Shown here: piece by piece, positions 26,764 to 33,958 of the stretch | How the letters are laid out: each line of letters starts with the position of its first letter | Position numbering within the stretch: the stretch's first letter is position 1 | Assembly: GCA_944389105.1 (NCBI GenBank) | Contig: CALXLD010000022.1 | Coordinates: 1 to 64,000, forward strand | DNA: 64,000 bases | Direction of reading: 5' to 3' | Origin: an uncultured Spirochaetaceae bacterium | Lineage (GTDB): Bacteria; Spirochaetota; Spirochaetia; Sphaerochaetales; Sphaerochaetaceae | Made by a program: the position numbers and the translations under genes | Notes under the pieces: model-generated | The model's input: the letters and a program-made list of their open reading frames with translations, nothing else | The model's database searches: none | What the model was told of the DNA's origin: nothing

Positions 26764-27874
26764 TAAGCAAACTCCCGACCCCCCGAAGCACAGTATTGAT
26801 ATCCCCCTGCACAGAGCCCCTATACAGCATCCCCCTGCCACCGCCTCTGAGCTGGAATTTATCTTTCAGGACATCAAAACAATCTTTTGTTCCATGAAAC
26901 ATGAAACGTCCTTCTCCGTCAACAATGAATGCTGTGATTCCGTCATTTTCATCGAAAGCATCCAGAAAAGACGCAGATTCTACACTTGATAAGAAAACAA
27001 CTGTCTGCTCTTTGTTCATGTGAGTCTTTATCTCAAGCTTCGCAACAGCTTTTTCTGCAGCCTTAAGATCATGCCTAAGACTTCCAAGTTCTTCTTTCAG
27101 CCTGTCAAGCGCAGATACTATCATTTCAGGTTCTGCGGAAAGGGAAGCTGAAACTGCGTCAACAATCGCCTTATTCTCCCGCCTATAGGCAACTGAAAGG
27201 CTGCTGCATTTCCAGATAGTCCTCACATGACCCCTTATCTTCTCAGAACCGCAATACTGGATTTCCCCGATTTCCCCGGTAGAACGGAGATGGACACCAC
27301 CGCAGGCAACTGCATCAAGATCATCAATGAAAACAACCTTGACCCGGCCAGAAACTTTTATCGAACGTCTCATGCCGAGTGCTTCAGCTTCTTCATGAGT
27401 CATTTCACGCTGGAAAATCCGATGATTTTCACGTATAGCCTGATTAGCTTCATCCTCAGCACAGAGAAGCACGTCATTGCCTATATCGCTTTTATCAGTC
27501 TCGATCGTGAAGAATCTCTCCCCCTGATGAACAGCTACCGTACCAATGCCATGGCGGAAAAGAAGTGCGGAGACAAGATGCTGGGCACTATGCTCTTTCA
27601 TGTAGAACAGCCTGTGCTCCCAGTCAAGGCGCAAGGTATTGCTATACCCGACCGGGGGCTTTGCACCTTCTATAATGTGAAGAGAATTGCCTTCTTCATC
27701 TTTGACTGTATCAGCAATGATGAAATCACCAAAGCTGCCCCGGTCCCCAGGCTGCCCTCCGCCTTCAGGATAGAACACCGTTCTGTCAAGGATAACTCCA
27801 TTATCCCTGACTTCAGCTACCTTGGCCTCTGCCTCTTTCAGATAACCATCTTTGTAATAAAGCTTATCTTCCAC
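26756..27874 (-). CDS. Alanyl-tRNA editing protein, AlaX long type
   Basis: 372 aa from a GTG at 27874. It carries the AlaRS-like editing domain: FYPEGGGQPGDRG, the zinc motif HSAQHLVSALL (HxxxH) and CGGVHLRSTGEIG (CxxxH). The C-terminal half keeps the coiled-coil and DHHA1-like segment (RGGGRGMLYRGS). It hydrolyses mischarged Ser- or Gly-tRNA-Ala. The GTG start overlaps the TRIC gene end by 11 bp. A longer frame exists but lies inside TRIC. Confidence 0.9.
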   Translation of the reverse strand: MEDKLYYKDGYLKEAEAKVAEVRDNGVILDRTVFYPEGGGQPGDRGSFGDFIIADTVKDEEGNSLHIIEGAKPPVGYSNTLRLDWEHRLFYMKEHSAQHLVSALLFRHGIGTVAVHQGERFFTIETDKSDIGNDVLLCAEDEANQAIRENHRIFQREMTHEEAEALGMRRSIKVSGRVKVVFIDDLDAVACGGVHLRSTGEIGEIQYCGSEKIRGHVRTIWKCSSLSVAYRRENKAIVDAVSASLSAEPEMIVSALDRLKEELGSLRHDLKAAEKAVAKLEIKTHMNKEQTVVFLSSVESASFLDAFDENDGITAFIVDGEGRFMFHGTKDCFDVLKDKFQLRGGGRGMLYRGSVQGDINTVLRGVGSLLNG

Positions 27875-28499
27875 GTTTCTCTTCCCCAACCATCCTTGCA
27901 ACAGGCAATCTCCATCTGAAATGATATCCAAGCATCCTTAGTCCCGCTGTAAATACAGCAGTAGAATACATAAGGACATCCCCAGAAATTCCTGCTTTGA
28001 TCAGGATAATGAATAGAAGCCCGCCAAGAATAGAAGCAGATGCATAGAAATCAGAAGTAAACACCATCGGTATTTCATGGCAGAAAACGTCTCGGAGAAC
28101 GCCTCCTCCGACAGCACCGAATACACCGCTTGCAACAACACCTACAGGACCAAGCCCAAGAGCGGCAGCTTTCAGGCAGCCAATGGCAGTAAAAACCCCA
28201 AGCCCTATTGCATCAAGATACTGTATCAATGACCATCTACCTACAGTTTTCGGGCTTAAAAGGAAAACAATTATCCCCATCAGGATGCAGACAATGATAT
28301 ATGCATCATCATTGAATACCGCAATAGGGAAAATACCGAGAATCGTATCCCTGACCATTCCCCCGCCACATCCAACTGTAATGGCAAACACAATCACGCC
28401 AAGAAAGTCTAACCTGTTCCTGACACCTTTCACAGCTCCGGTTATCGCAAAGATAGCTGTACCGAAAATATCAAAAGCATAGACAATACCGCTGTCCAT
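27864..28499 (-). CDS. TRIC-type cation channel (YadS/UPF0126)
   Basis: 211 aa, about seven membrane spans. Two homologous halves each carry the family motif: GCGGGMVRDTILG and AVGGGVLRDVFCHEIP. Bacterial TRIC proteins form potassium-permeable trimers. It starts the TRIC-AlaX-VTT run. The three genes overlap one another, so they are translationally coupled, although their functions look unrelated. Confidence 0.9.
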   Translation of the reverse strand: MDSGIVYAFDIFGTAIFAITGAVKGVRNRLDFLGVIVFAITVGCGGGMVRDTILGIFPIAVFNDDAYIIVCILMGIIVFLLSPKTVGRWSLIQYLDAIGLGVFTAIGCLKAAALGLGPVGVVASGVFGAVGGGVLRDVFCHEIPMVFTSDFYASASILGGLLFIILIKAGISGDVLMYSTAVFTAGLRMLGYHFRWRLPVARMVGEEKRGR

Positions 28500-28567
28500 A
28501 ACAGCTGTAGCCTACATAATTCATCATTCTCCGTCCACTAGATATAGCCATCAAACCGTGCTTTGAC

Positions 28568-28573
28568 TATATT
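28568..28573 (+). promoter_or_regulatory. Leaderless -10 box
   Basis: TATATT at 28568-28573 lies six bases before the ATG at 28580. TAGCCA at 28545-28550 is a possible -35 with a 17-bp spacer. No Shine-Dalgarno is present. Confidence 0.45.
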
Positions 28574-28579
28574 CAATGT

Positions 28580-29173
28580 ATGGGAAAGATAAAGAGTGCA
28601 TGGGAAATAGCCCTTGAACGGACCGAGGGCATTCAGATGGATAAAGATAAAATGAAATACAAAGCAGATGTGGACAGCGCTCGCCGTCTGGCAGGCCGCT
28701 TTGTATCAGACGATGACCCCATAGGGGAAGATGAGCTGAGGGAAGGACTTTCCAGACTTGACAAGAAAGCTGTAAAAGAAGCTCTGATAGTAACGGCGGA
28801 AGCAAATCTCTCCCTGCCGCAGACAGAAAATGAAGACAGCACGAGGCTCAGCAAGGCAAAGGTTCTTATAGGTATTGCGACTGACAGCAATCCACAGGCC
28901 ATCGGACTTGCAGATGAGCTGGAAGCATTCCTGAAGCAGTATCCTCTTCATAGAAATGATCTTCTTGATAAAATGAAAGCCCAGTATAAACCGATACTCG
29001 ATGAGAAGTCCGAAAAGCTTTCAAAACAGTATGGCACCGAGGTTCATCTCTCATTCGAGAACGACAAGGAATTCATGGAAGCTGCACGTCAGAATCTGGA
29101 AAGACTTGAAGCACAGTATCAGGCAACTCTTACGAATGCAAAAAATCAGCTGAAGGAGCTGGCTGGTATCTAA
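28580..29173 (+). CDS. Uncharacterised helical cytoplasmic protein
   Basis: 197 aa, no signal peptide, rich in charged residues and predicted to be mostly alpha-helical with a coiled coil at the C-terminus (about 115-195: ILDEKSEKLSKQYG, QNLERLEAQYQATL). I do not recognise its function. I believe similar proteins occur in other spirochaetes. It stands alone between the TRIC promoter and the structured RNA. Confidence 0.65.
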   Translation: MGKIKSAWEIALERTEGIQMDKDKMKYKADVDSARRLAGRFVSDDDPIGEDELREGLSRLDKKAVKEALIVTAEANLSLPQTENEDSTRLSKAKVLIGIATDSNPQAIGLADELEAFLKQYPLHRNDLLDKMKAQYKPILDEKSEKLSKQYGTEVHLSFENDKEFMEAARQNLERLEAQYQATLTNAKNQLKELAGI

Positions 29174-29184
29174 GTAAGATTTTT

Positions 29185-29466
29185 GTTGACAGCTTGGTTA
29201 TCCGATGTTAGCGTATAGCTGTAAGGCAGGAAGGTAAATCCTGCAGGGAAAAAGTCTTAGGGGCACCCTGAGCTCCTGAGGAGCCACAGGAAAGTGGCAC
29301 AGAATAAAGCTGGAAGAGAGATCCAGCGGGGAACACTCCTAGATACCCCCGAATTGTATCCGGAGAGTCGTGGAGACGACTTAAAAGAAACGTTGGCCCC
29401 TCACTGGAGAATCACAAATCCGGGGCATGGAAAGACTGTTCGACAGGACGAACAGTCTTTTGTTTT
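29185..29466 (+). ncRNA. Unassigned multi-hairpin RNA gene
   Basis: The region has no ORF but a series of clear hairpins: GCAGGA/TCCTGC, GCTCC/GGAGC, GCCAC/GTGGC, GCTGGA/TCCAGC and GTCGT/ACGAC, then a strong terminator. TTGACA at 29185 may be the -35. It is about 250-280 nt with purine-rich single-stranded joints (GGGAAAAAG, GAGAGAT), the look of a stable structured RNA. It does not carry the RNase P (GAGGAAAGTCC), tmRNA or SRP signatures that I can recall, so no family is assigned. Confidence 0.55.
29434..29466 (+). terminator. Terminator of the structured RNA
   Basis: GACTGTTCG (29434-29442) pairs perfectly with CGAACAGTC (29449-29457), then TTTTGTTTTG. Confidence 0.9.
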
Positions 29467-29489
29467 GTTCAGCTTTCGGAAGGATAATA
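29463..29489 (+). repeat. 27-bp direct repeat, left copy
   Basis: TTTTGTTCAGCTTTC-G-GAAGGATAATA. It matches 32916-32942 with one mismatch and lies immediately at the end of the structured RNA gene, a common place for island insertion. The 237 bp that follow (29490-29726) hold no convincing gene, only a 69-codon TTG-started frame on the plus strand without a ribosome binding site. Confidence 0.7.
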
Positions 29490-29726
29490 TCACCACTAGG
29501 CATGAGCTATAATGCTTTTCCGTAACGGAAGAACCAAGACTTGAAAGGACCAGAACAGGCAAAGATATATATATATCATCACAGGAGTAAGCACCGCTTC
29601 ATCACTCAGCATATGTACGGTATTCGGGAGCAGGAGGCAGCAGTCCTTATAATGAGGAAGCTGCAGAATATAGATCTTGTGGGGCACCTATGCGTAATCG
29701 GGGTAATCTATGCCAGGGAGAATTGT

Positions 29727-30068
29727 TCATCCGACATATGGAGATGCTAGCAGGCTAGGCTGATTGAAAAAAAAAGAAGAAAATTCCTTAAGAACTTTCA
29801 GATACTTTTCCCCTTCGAAGATGGATTCCCGAAAGAAAAGAGAAGTGCATAAGAACAATGTAAGGAATATCTGAACAGAGGAAATCGCTTCCACCCCACC
29901 TGCTATCTTCTTCTTGAGCAGTTCAATCTCACCGACTCCGGCACAAGCATCACCCAGTTTATAAATGGCAGAAATCCTGGATGAAGCTTGCCATGCAGAG
30001 TGCCAGAAATCTTTTTCTTCTGTGATATGTGATACTTTTTCCCCCCCCCATGCTGAACTATCAAACAT
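29727..30068 (-). CDS. Unknown protein with G9 tract near the start
   Basis: 113 aa (MFDSSAWGGEKVS...). AGGA lies just ahead of the ATG. The sixth to ninth codons are a run of nine G (plus-strand C9, 30041-30049), and a T9 run lies near the end. A hydrophobic stretch (SSVQIFLTLFLCTSLFF) sits at about residues 65-82. No family is recognised. A one-base change in the G tract would switch to another frame that stops at 29903. It could be a phase-variable small membrane protein or non-coding DNA. Confidence 0.35.
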   Translation of the reverse strand: MFDSSAWGGEKVSHITEEKDFWHSAWQASSRISAIYKLGDACAGVGEIELLKKKIAGGVEAISSVQIFLTLFLCTSLFFRESIFEGEKYLKVLKEFSSFFFNQPSLLASPYVG

Positions 30069-30090
30069 AACTTCCTAGGGATAAATCTTT

Positions 30091-30822
30091 TCAATAACGA
30101 CTTTCCCATTCAGAAGCAGTCAATCCATAATATGTAGCAGAAGCTTCTGAACCATATTTTATTAATTTCTCGGCTATTTCAAATTTCTTATCTGCTGCAG
30201 CTCTGGCTGCAAGATTTGTTCCTGTTACATTCGCACCACGGTCAATAAGCTCATCAACGAATTCATATTCACCCTCATTCATCGCCCACTGAATCGGGGA
30301 GGAACCATAGTATGTCGCATTGATATCAGCACCCGCATCCAGCAGTTTTCTTGCTGTATCGACTTCTCCATCCGAAACAGCCATAGCTGCAAGATTTGTT
30401 CCCGTTACATTCGCACCACGGTCAATAAGCTCATCAACGAATTCATATTCACCCTCATTCATCGCCCACTGAATCGGGGAGGAGCTATAGTATGTCGCAT
30501 TGATATCAGCACCCGCATCCAGCAGTTTTCTTGCTGTATCGACTTCTCCATCCGAAACAGCTCTGGCCGCAAGATTTGTTCCCGCTACATTCGCACCACG
30601 GTCAATAAGCTCATCAACGAATTCATATTCATTCTCATTCATTGCCCATTCAATGGGAGTATTGCCATAATAAGTCGAATTAACATCTGCTCCATCTGCT
30701 AGTAATTGTTCTGCTAATTCAATATTCCCCTCAGATATAGCTTCTGCTAAACTATTGTCAGCAGCAATCAATGGAAACATCATTACTGATATAAAGATAA
30801 ACGCAATGCTAAATTTCTTCAT
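30091..30822 (-). CDS. Exported ankyrin-repeat protein
   Basis: 243 aa. Signal peptide MKKFSIAFIFISVMMFPLIAA. The rest is seven or so ankyrin repeats (LAEQLLADGADVN, FVDELIDRGANV, ARKLLDAGADIN). Two consecutive repeats form a 60-residue unit present about three times with near-identical DNA, so the gene has expanded recently by duplication. A periplasmic or surface protein-binding role is expected; the target is unknown. AAGGAG lies 11 bases before the ATG. Confidence 0.85.
   Translation of the reverse strand: MKKFSIAFIFISVMMFPLIAADNSLAEAISEGNIELAEQLLADGADVNSTYYGNTPIEWAMNENEYEFVDELIDRGANVAGTNLAARAVSDGEVDTARKLLDAGADINATYYSSSPIQWAMNEGEYEFVDELIDRGANVTGTNLAAMAVSDGEVDTARKLLDAGADINATYYGSSPIQWAMNEGEYEFVDELIDRGANVTGTNLAARAAADKKFEIAEKLIKYGSEASATYYGLTASEWESRY
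30211..30750 (-). repeat. 180-bp tandem repeats inside the ankyrin gene
   Basis: Units begin at 30211, 30391 and 30571 (shared AAGATTTGTTCC). The first two are almost identical; the third diverges towards its end. Exact 180-bp spacing keeps the frame, so copy number can change without breaking the gene. Confidence 0.9.
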
Positions 30823-30946
30823 ACTTAATAATTCTCCTTGTCTCTTTGTAAATGAAGGTCAGAGTTTTAATTACAACGCAAATACTATCAAACCTCGTTC
30901 CACAGGTTTGTGTACTTTAGTATATCCATAATGGACTTTCTTCCTT

Positions 30947-31486
30947 TTATACCACTATATTTCCATTGACATCGGCTTTCTGAAAAACTCCCCTAAGACA
31001 ATCAACAAGGCCAATGATTGTCGGTATTGATGTCCAACAAAAAACAATACATAGAATTCCTGATCCGGTTTTTCCAGCATAGAATTTTTGTATGCCTAAC
31101 GTTCCTAAAAAGAATGCAAGAAGGCAGTAGACAGTTTTGTTTACAACCGCTCTCGTATCAAAACCTGAGGCTGTTGTCGAAGGCTGTGCTACAGGAGATG
31201 AATCAACTTTACCGATATCGGATATATTGATATTTATTGCCGGAGCAGCTGCAGGTTGCATCTTTGTTTCAGCTTTCGTCATGGTAGCTTCTTTTTCCGA
31301 TTCATCTTGTTTATTCTGGGGCTCAAGTTTATGTATGAGTAACGTTGTGTTATTTTGAAAAATCTCAACTTTATTTCCAATTTCCGGAATGAATGCACAG
31401 TCCTCTTTTCTTGCCTCTGTTAAACTTCCATCTTCCAGTCCGATGAATACTTTATCGTCGCTAATCTTAACAATCTTTCCAATCAT
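30947..31486 (-). CDS. TM2-domain membrane protein
   Basis: 179 aa. The N-terminal 50 residues form a small beta domain (IGKIVKISDDKVFIGLEDGS). A low-complexity linker (about 60-110) leads to a C-terminal TM2 domain: VYCLLAFFLGTLGIQKFYAGK then ILCIVFCWTSIPTIIGLVD. TM2 domains are two short membrane helices of unclear function. It starts 2 bp after the membrane gene at 31488 ends, so the two are an operon. Confidence 0.82.
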   Translation of the reverse strand: MIGKIVKISDDKVFIGLEDGSLTEARKEDCAFIPEIGNKVEIFQNNTTLLIHKLEPQNKQDESEKEATMTKAETKMQPAAAPAININISDIGKVDSSPVAQPSTTASGFDTRAVVNKTVYCLLAFFLGTLGIQKFYAGKTGSGILCIVFCWTSIPTIIGLVDCLRGVFQKADVNGNIVV

Positions 31487-31487
31487 A

Positions 31488-31988
31488 TTATGCTTCTGCC
31501 TTTGCTTTCAGCTTCGCATTCTTTCTTATTCTTCTTTCGGGACCATTCATTATTGAATAAATGATTGTACAAATTATCGGAATTGCTGAAATGATCGCAA
31601 TGTGGAAACTGAATGAACCAATTGCAGCTGTCAGCCAGTAGGTATCAAAATTAAAAATACTTATTATAAAAAGTATAAGACCATTGAATGGAATCCAAAT
31701 TCCTCCGATTCCCAGAACTATAAATAAAACGTATATCACTATACTTATTCCAAGGGAAATGAGGTTGTTAGTGAATATTGATTTAAGAACATCTCCATAT
31801 GTTCCTTCTCTTGATGTCACTAAGTCTGAGAATAAATTCTTGTATGTTGTATACTTATCTTGGGCAAGTGCCGAGGATACCATGTCATCAGCGAAATTTT
31901 GCCGGCTGTCAAATGAGATGAAAGCAAGATAGCAAAAAACCGCAATTGCAACAATAAGAAATACGAATTTTGGTCTAAATCCCTTCAT
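31488..31988 (-). CDS. Small integral membrane protein
   Basis: 166 aa with four predicted membrane spans (residues about 8-25, 75-97, 99-117, 120-147) and a basic C-terminal tail (PERRIRKNAKLKAKAEA). No family is recognised. A textbook AGGAG precedes the ATG. It is the first gene of the pair with the TM2 protein. The low GC of this stretch, compared with the housekeeping genes, suggests acquired DNA. Confidence 0.65.
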   Translation of the reverse strand: MKGFRPKFVFLIVAIAVFCYLAFISFDSRQNFADDMVSSALAQDKYTTYKNLFSDLVTSREGTYGDVLKSIFTNNLISLGISIVIYVLFIVLGIGGIWIPFNGLILFIISIFNFDTYWLTAAIGSFSFHIAIISAIPIICTIIYSIMNGPERRIRKNAKLKAKAEA

Positions 31989-32210
31989 TTTAAACTCCTA
32001 ATCCAAAAATATTTATTATTTAATTTCTATGCGTTGCTAAAGAAATGATAGAAATTCATTACTGAATTAATTGACAGATAGTAATTTAATAAAAATACTC
32101 CCCCACTAGATTTTTGTAAAATGTCTTCGAAATGAAGATTATCACTATATATCTATTTTTACAATATTATACACAATTCGCATTTGAGAAATATTTTAAG
32201 TTTTTCCACC

Positions 32211-32531
32211 ATGTCAAATATGACAGATGACGAGGTGGAAAAAGAATTAGTATTAATTGCTAGGCGTTTGCGCAAAGCTCGAAAACAGAAGAAATTAACT
32301 AAACTTGATTTATCATTTAAATCCGGGGTTTCACAAAATATGATTGCTTGTATTGAAGCAGGTAAGCGTAATCCATCTTTCCAAACTATGATTAAACTAT
32401 GCAGAGCTTTGGACATCAGATTATCAGATATACTGAAAGATATCGAACCTGTGGCCAATAACTCAGAAACTGCATACAGAAAAAAGCCAAAGATGAAATT
32501 ATCATGCACTTGCATGCTATTATTAATTTAG
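32211..32531 (+). CDS. XRE-family regulator with possible -1 frameshift C-terminus
   Basis: 106 aa in the zero frame. Helix-turn-helix: IARRLRKARKQKKLTKLDLS then FKSGVSQNMIACIEAGKRNP. The end is odd. At 32480-32486 the message reads A AAA AAG in frame, a classical slippery heptamer. Slipping back one base gives a longer, better looking C-terminus (AKDEIIMHLHAIINLVEEL) ending at 32545, instead of the Cys/Leu-rich zero-frame tail. A lost A from an original A7 is the alternative. No clear Shine-Dalgarno is visible. Confidence 0.7.
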   Translation: MSNMTDDEVEKELVLIARRLRKARKQKKLTKLDLSFKSGVSQNMIACIEAGKRNPSFQTMIKLCRALDIRLSDILKDIEPVANNSETAYRKKPKMKLSCTCMLLLI

Positions 32532-32641
32532 TTGAAGAACTCTAAATGAACTAATCTGATTCCAATTTAGGCAAGATTAACCGTTTATCTACTCCAGAAG
32601 AAGGTAACAGAATGAGATGAAAAGAGAGAAACCGGTAGAAT

Positions 32642-32915
32642 AACTACACAGAGAAGTTCAAGGCGCAATGCATCCTTGGAGATGAGAACGAAAAAACCAT
32701 AAGTGCAATAGCACATAATTATGGCCCGTTATATACTAGTTCCAAGGAATGGTGTTACAGAAGTAAAGATAATGCCCTCAGACTGTAACGCTGGTTGCGC
32801 CTCATAAAATATGGAAATCAAACCATAAGAACTGATGCGAAGGAAAGCAAACTCAGATGGCCTTAAAAAATGAGCAAAAAATACTCATAAATGAGAACAA
32901 GTATCTCAAGGAAAA
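32642..32915 (+). pseudogene. IS3-type transposase OrfA remnant
   Basis: The frame starting at 32642 reads NYTEKFKAQCILGDENEK then TISAIAHNYG, the helix-turn-helix start of IS3-family OrfA. It stops after about 45 codons. A second piece at about 32866-32916 (LKNEQKILINENKYLKEN) matches the leucine-zipper end of OrfA. OrfB is missing. The remnant abuts the right 27-bp repeat. Confidence 0.6.
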
Positions 32916-32942
32916 TTTTGTTCAGCTTTCTGAAGGATAATA
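32916..32942 (+). repeat. 27-bp direct repeat, right copy
   Basis: TTTTGTTCAGCTTTC-T-GAAGGATAATA, one mismatch from 29463-29489. It encodes the last residues and stop of the lipoprotein gene on the minus strand. The left copy looks like a detached piece of the same gene end. Confidence 0.7.
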
Positions 32943-33924
32943 CTTATCATCGAGATTCCATCTGCCACTAGAGAGCTCATTAATCTTACTAAGAGAAGCG
33001 GCCCTATCACTCCAGCCACCAACGACATTCCCAAGATCCTCGACAGTCATTCTCTTAGAGTCCTTATCATAATGAAGTACATGATACCAAGGACCTGTCC
33101 TCCCCACCTGATCATATTCTTCATCTACGCTGGAAAGCTTCTTCTGGATCTCTTCGGTATCGAGAAGCTCAACAATTGTTTCTACACTGCTTAAGTCGGA
33201 AGTGACTGATCCTATCTTCTCCTGAATATCATGACTGTAATCAGAAGGAACAATACCAATGTGATCCAGTGCTATGCTGCCTGTAATATTGGAATCAGAA
33301 TAGAAATTCGCATTGGCTATTGTAAATTCATCCCCCTGCACGAAACCAATCAGGATATCACCATTTATAGTCCCGTCAGGCTGTATCTCAAGCCCCTTTC
33401 CTCTAGTGACATGAAGCCTCTGCTGTTTGCCTATCGGTGCCCCATTCTTGGATAGATTCATTTCAAACTCAAATGCCTGGACAAAATCAAAGATTCTCTT
33501 TTCAGGATCATAATCAAAAACAAACTGGATTGAATCGCTCTTTCCAGCTGTAATCATATGACCTCTGTAGTCAATTGACGTCTCAAGCTCAATATGCTCG
33601 TCAAAAAGAGTATAATCCCTGCTCGAGCTGCTGCCGCTGACTGTTTCAAAATTACTGAAAAGAGGACAGAACCAGGTAAAGAATGCGAAAACAGTATCAT
33701 CGATGACATCCTGTGTGTTTATATCTCCTTCAACATTTATGGAACTGAAGGAAACCGGATCCATACCACTGAATTTTTCAGGAGTCATCAGATTAACAGC
33801 AACAACGCTCCCTTCTGATACAGGAGGCTTCACTGGTGGATAGAAGCCTCCATAATTATTACGGCATCCAGCCGCCACCGCGATGATTATTCCGGCCAAA
33901 AACAGAATCCATTTTTTTTTTCAT
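32922..33924 (-). CDS. Lipoprotein, start put out of frame by A10 tract
   Basis: About 334 aa if read with A9. An ATG at 33924 with AAGGA six bases upstream is followed by ten A (plus-strand T10, 33912-33921). With nine A the frame gives MKKKWILFLAG and a lipobox ending VAAGC, a perfect lipoprotein signal. With ten, as here, the ATG frame is lost and the mature frame has TGA before it. The mature part (EKFSGMDPVSFSS, YRGHMITAGKS, WYHVLHYDKDSKRMTV) has no recognised family. It is either phase-variable OFF or a homopolymer sequencing error. Confidence 0.7.
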
Positions 33925-33958
33925 AGTATTTCCTTGTATTACAGAATATAGCAAATAA

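Noticed and set aside
29185..29466. RNase P, tmRNA or 4.5S RNA identity for the structured RNA
   Set aside because: The invariant RNase P core (GAGGAAAGTCC), tmRNA ends and tag, and the SRP GGAA loop motif are absent; only lo-cal similarities such as GTGGCACAGAA occur.
29541..29750. 69-codon plus-strand ORF inside the island
   Set aside because: It starts at TTG without a ribosome binding site and shows no family pattern; it may be a fragment, but this cannot be shown.
30211..30750. CRISPR-like array from the regular repeats
   Set aside because: The repeats are 180 bp, contiguous and in frame within the ankyrin gene, with no spacers.
32580..32920. Functional insertion sequence
   Set aside because: Only pieces of OrfA remain, with stops between them, no OrfB and no clear terminal inverted repeats.
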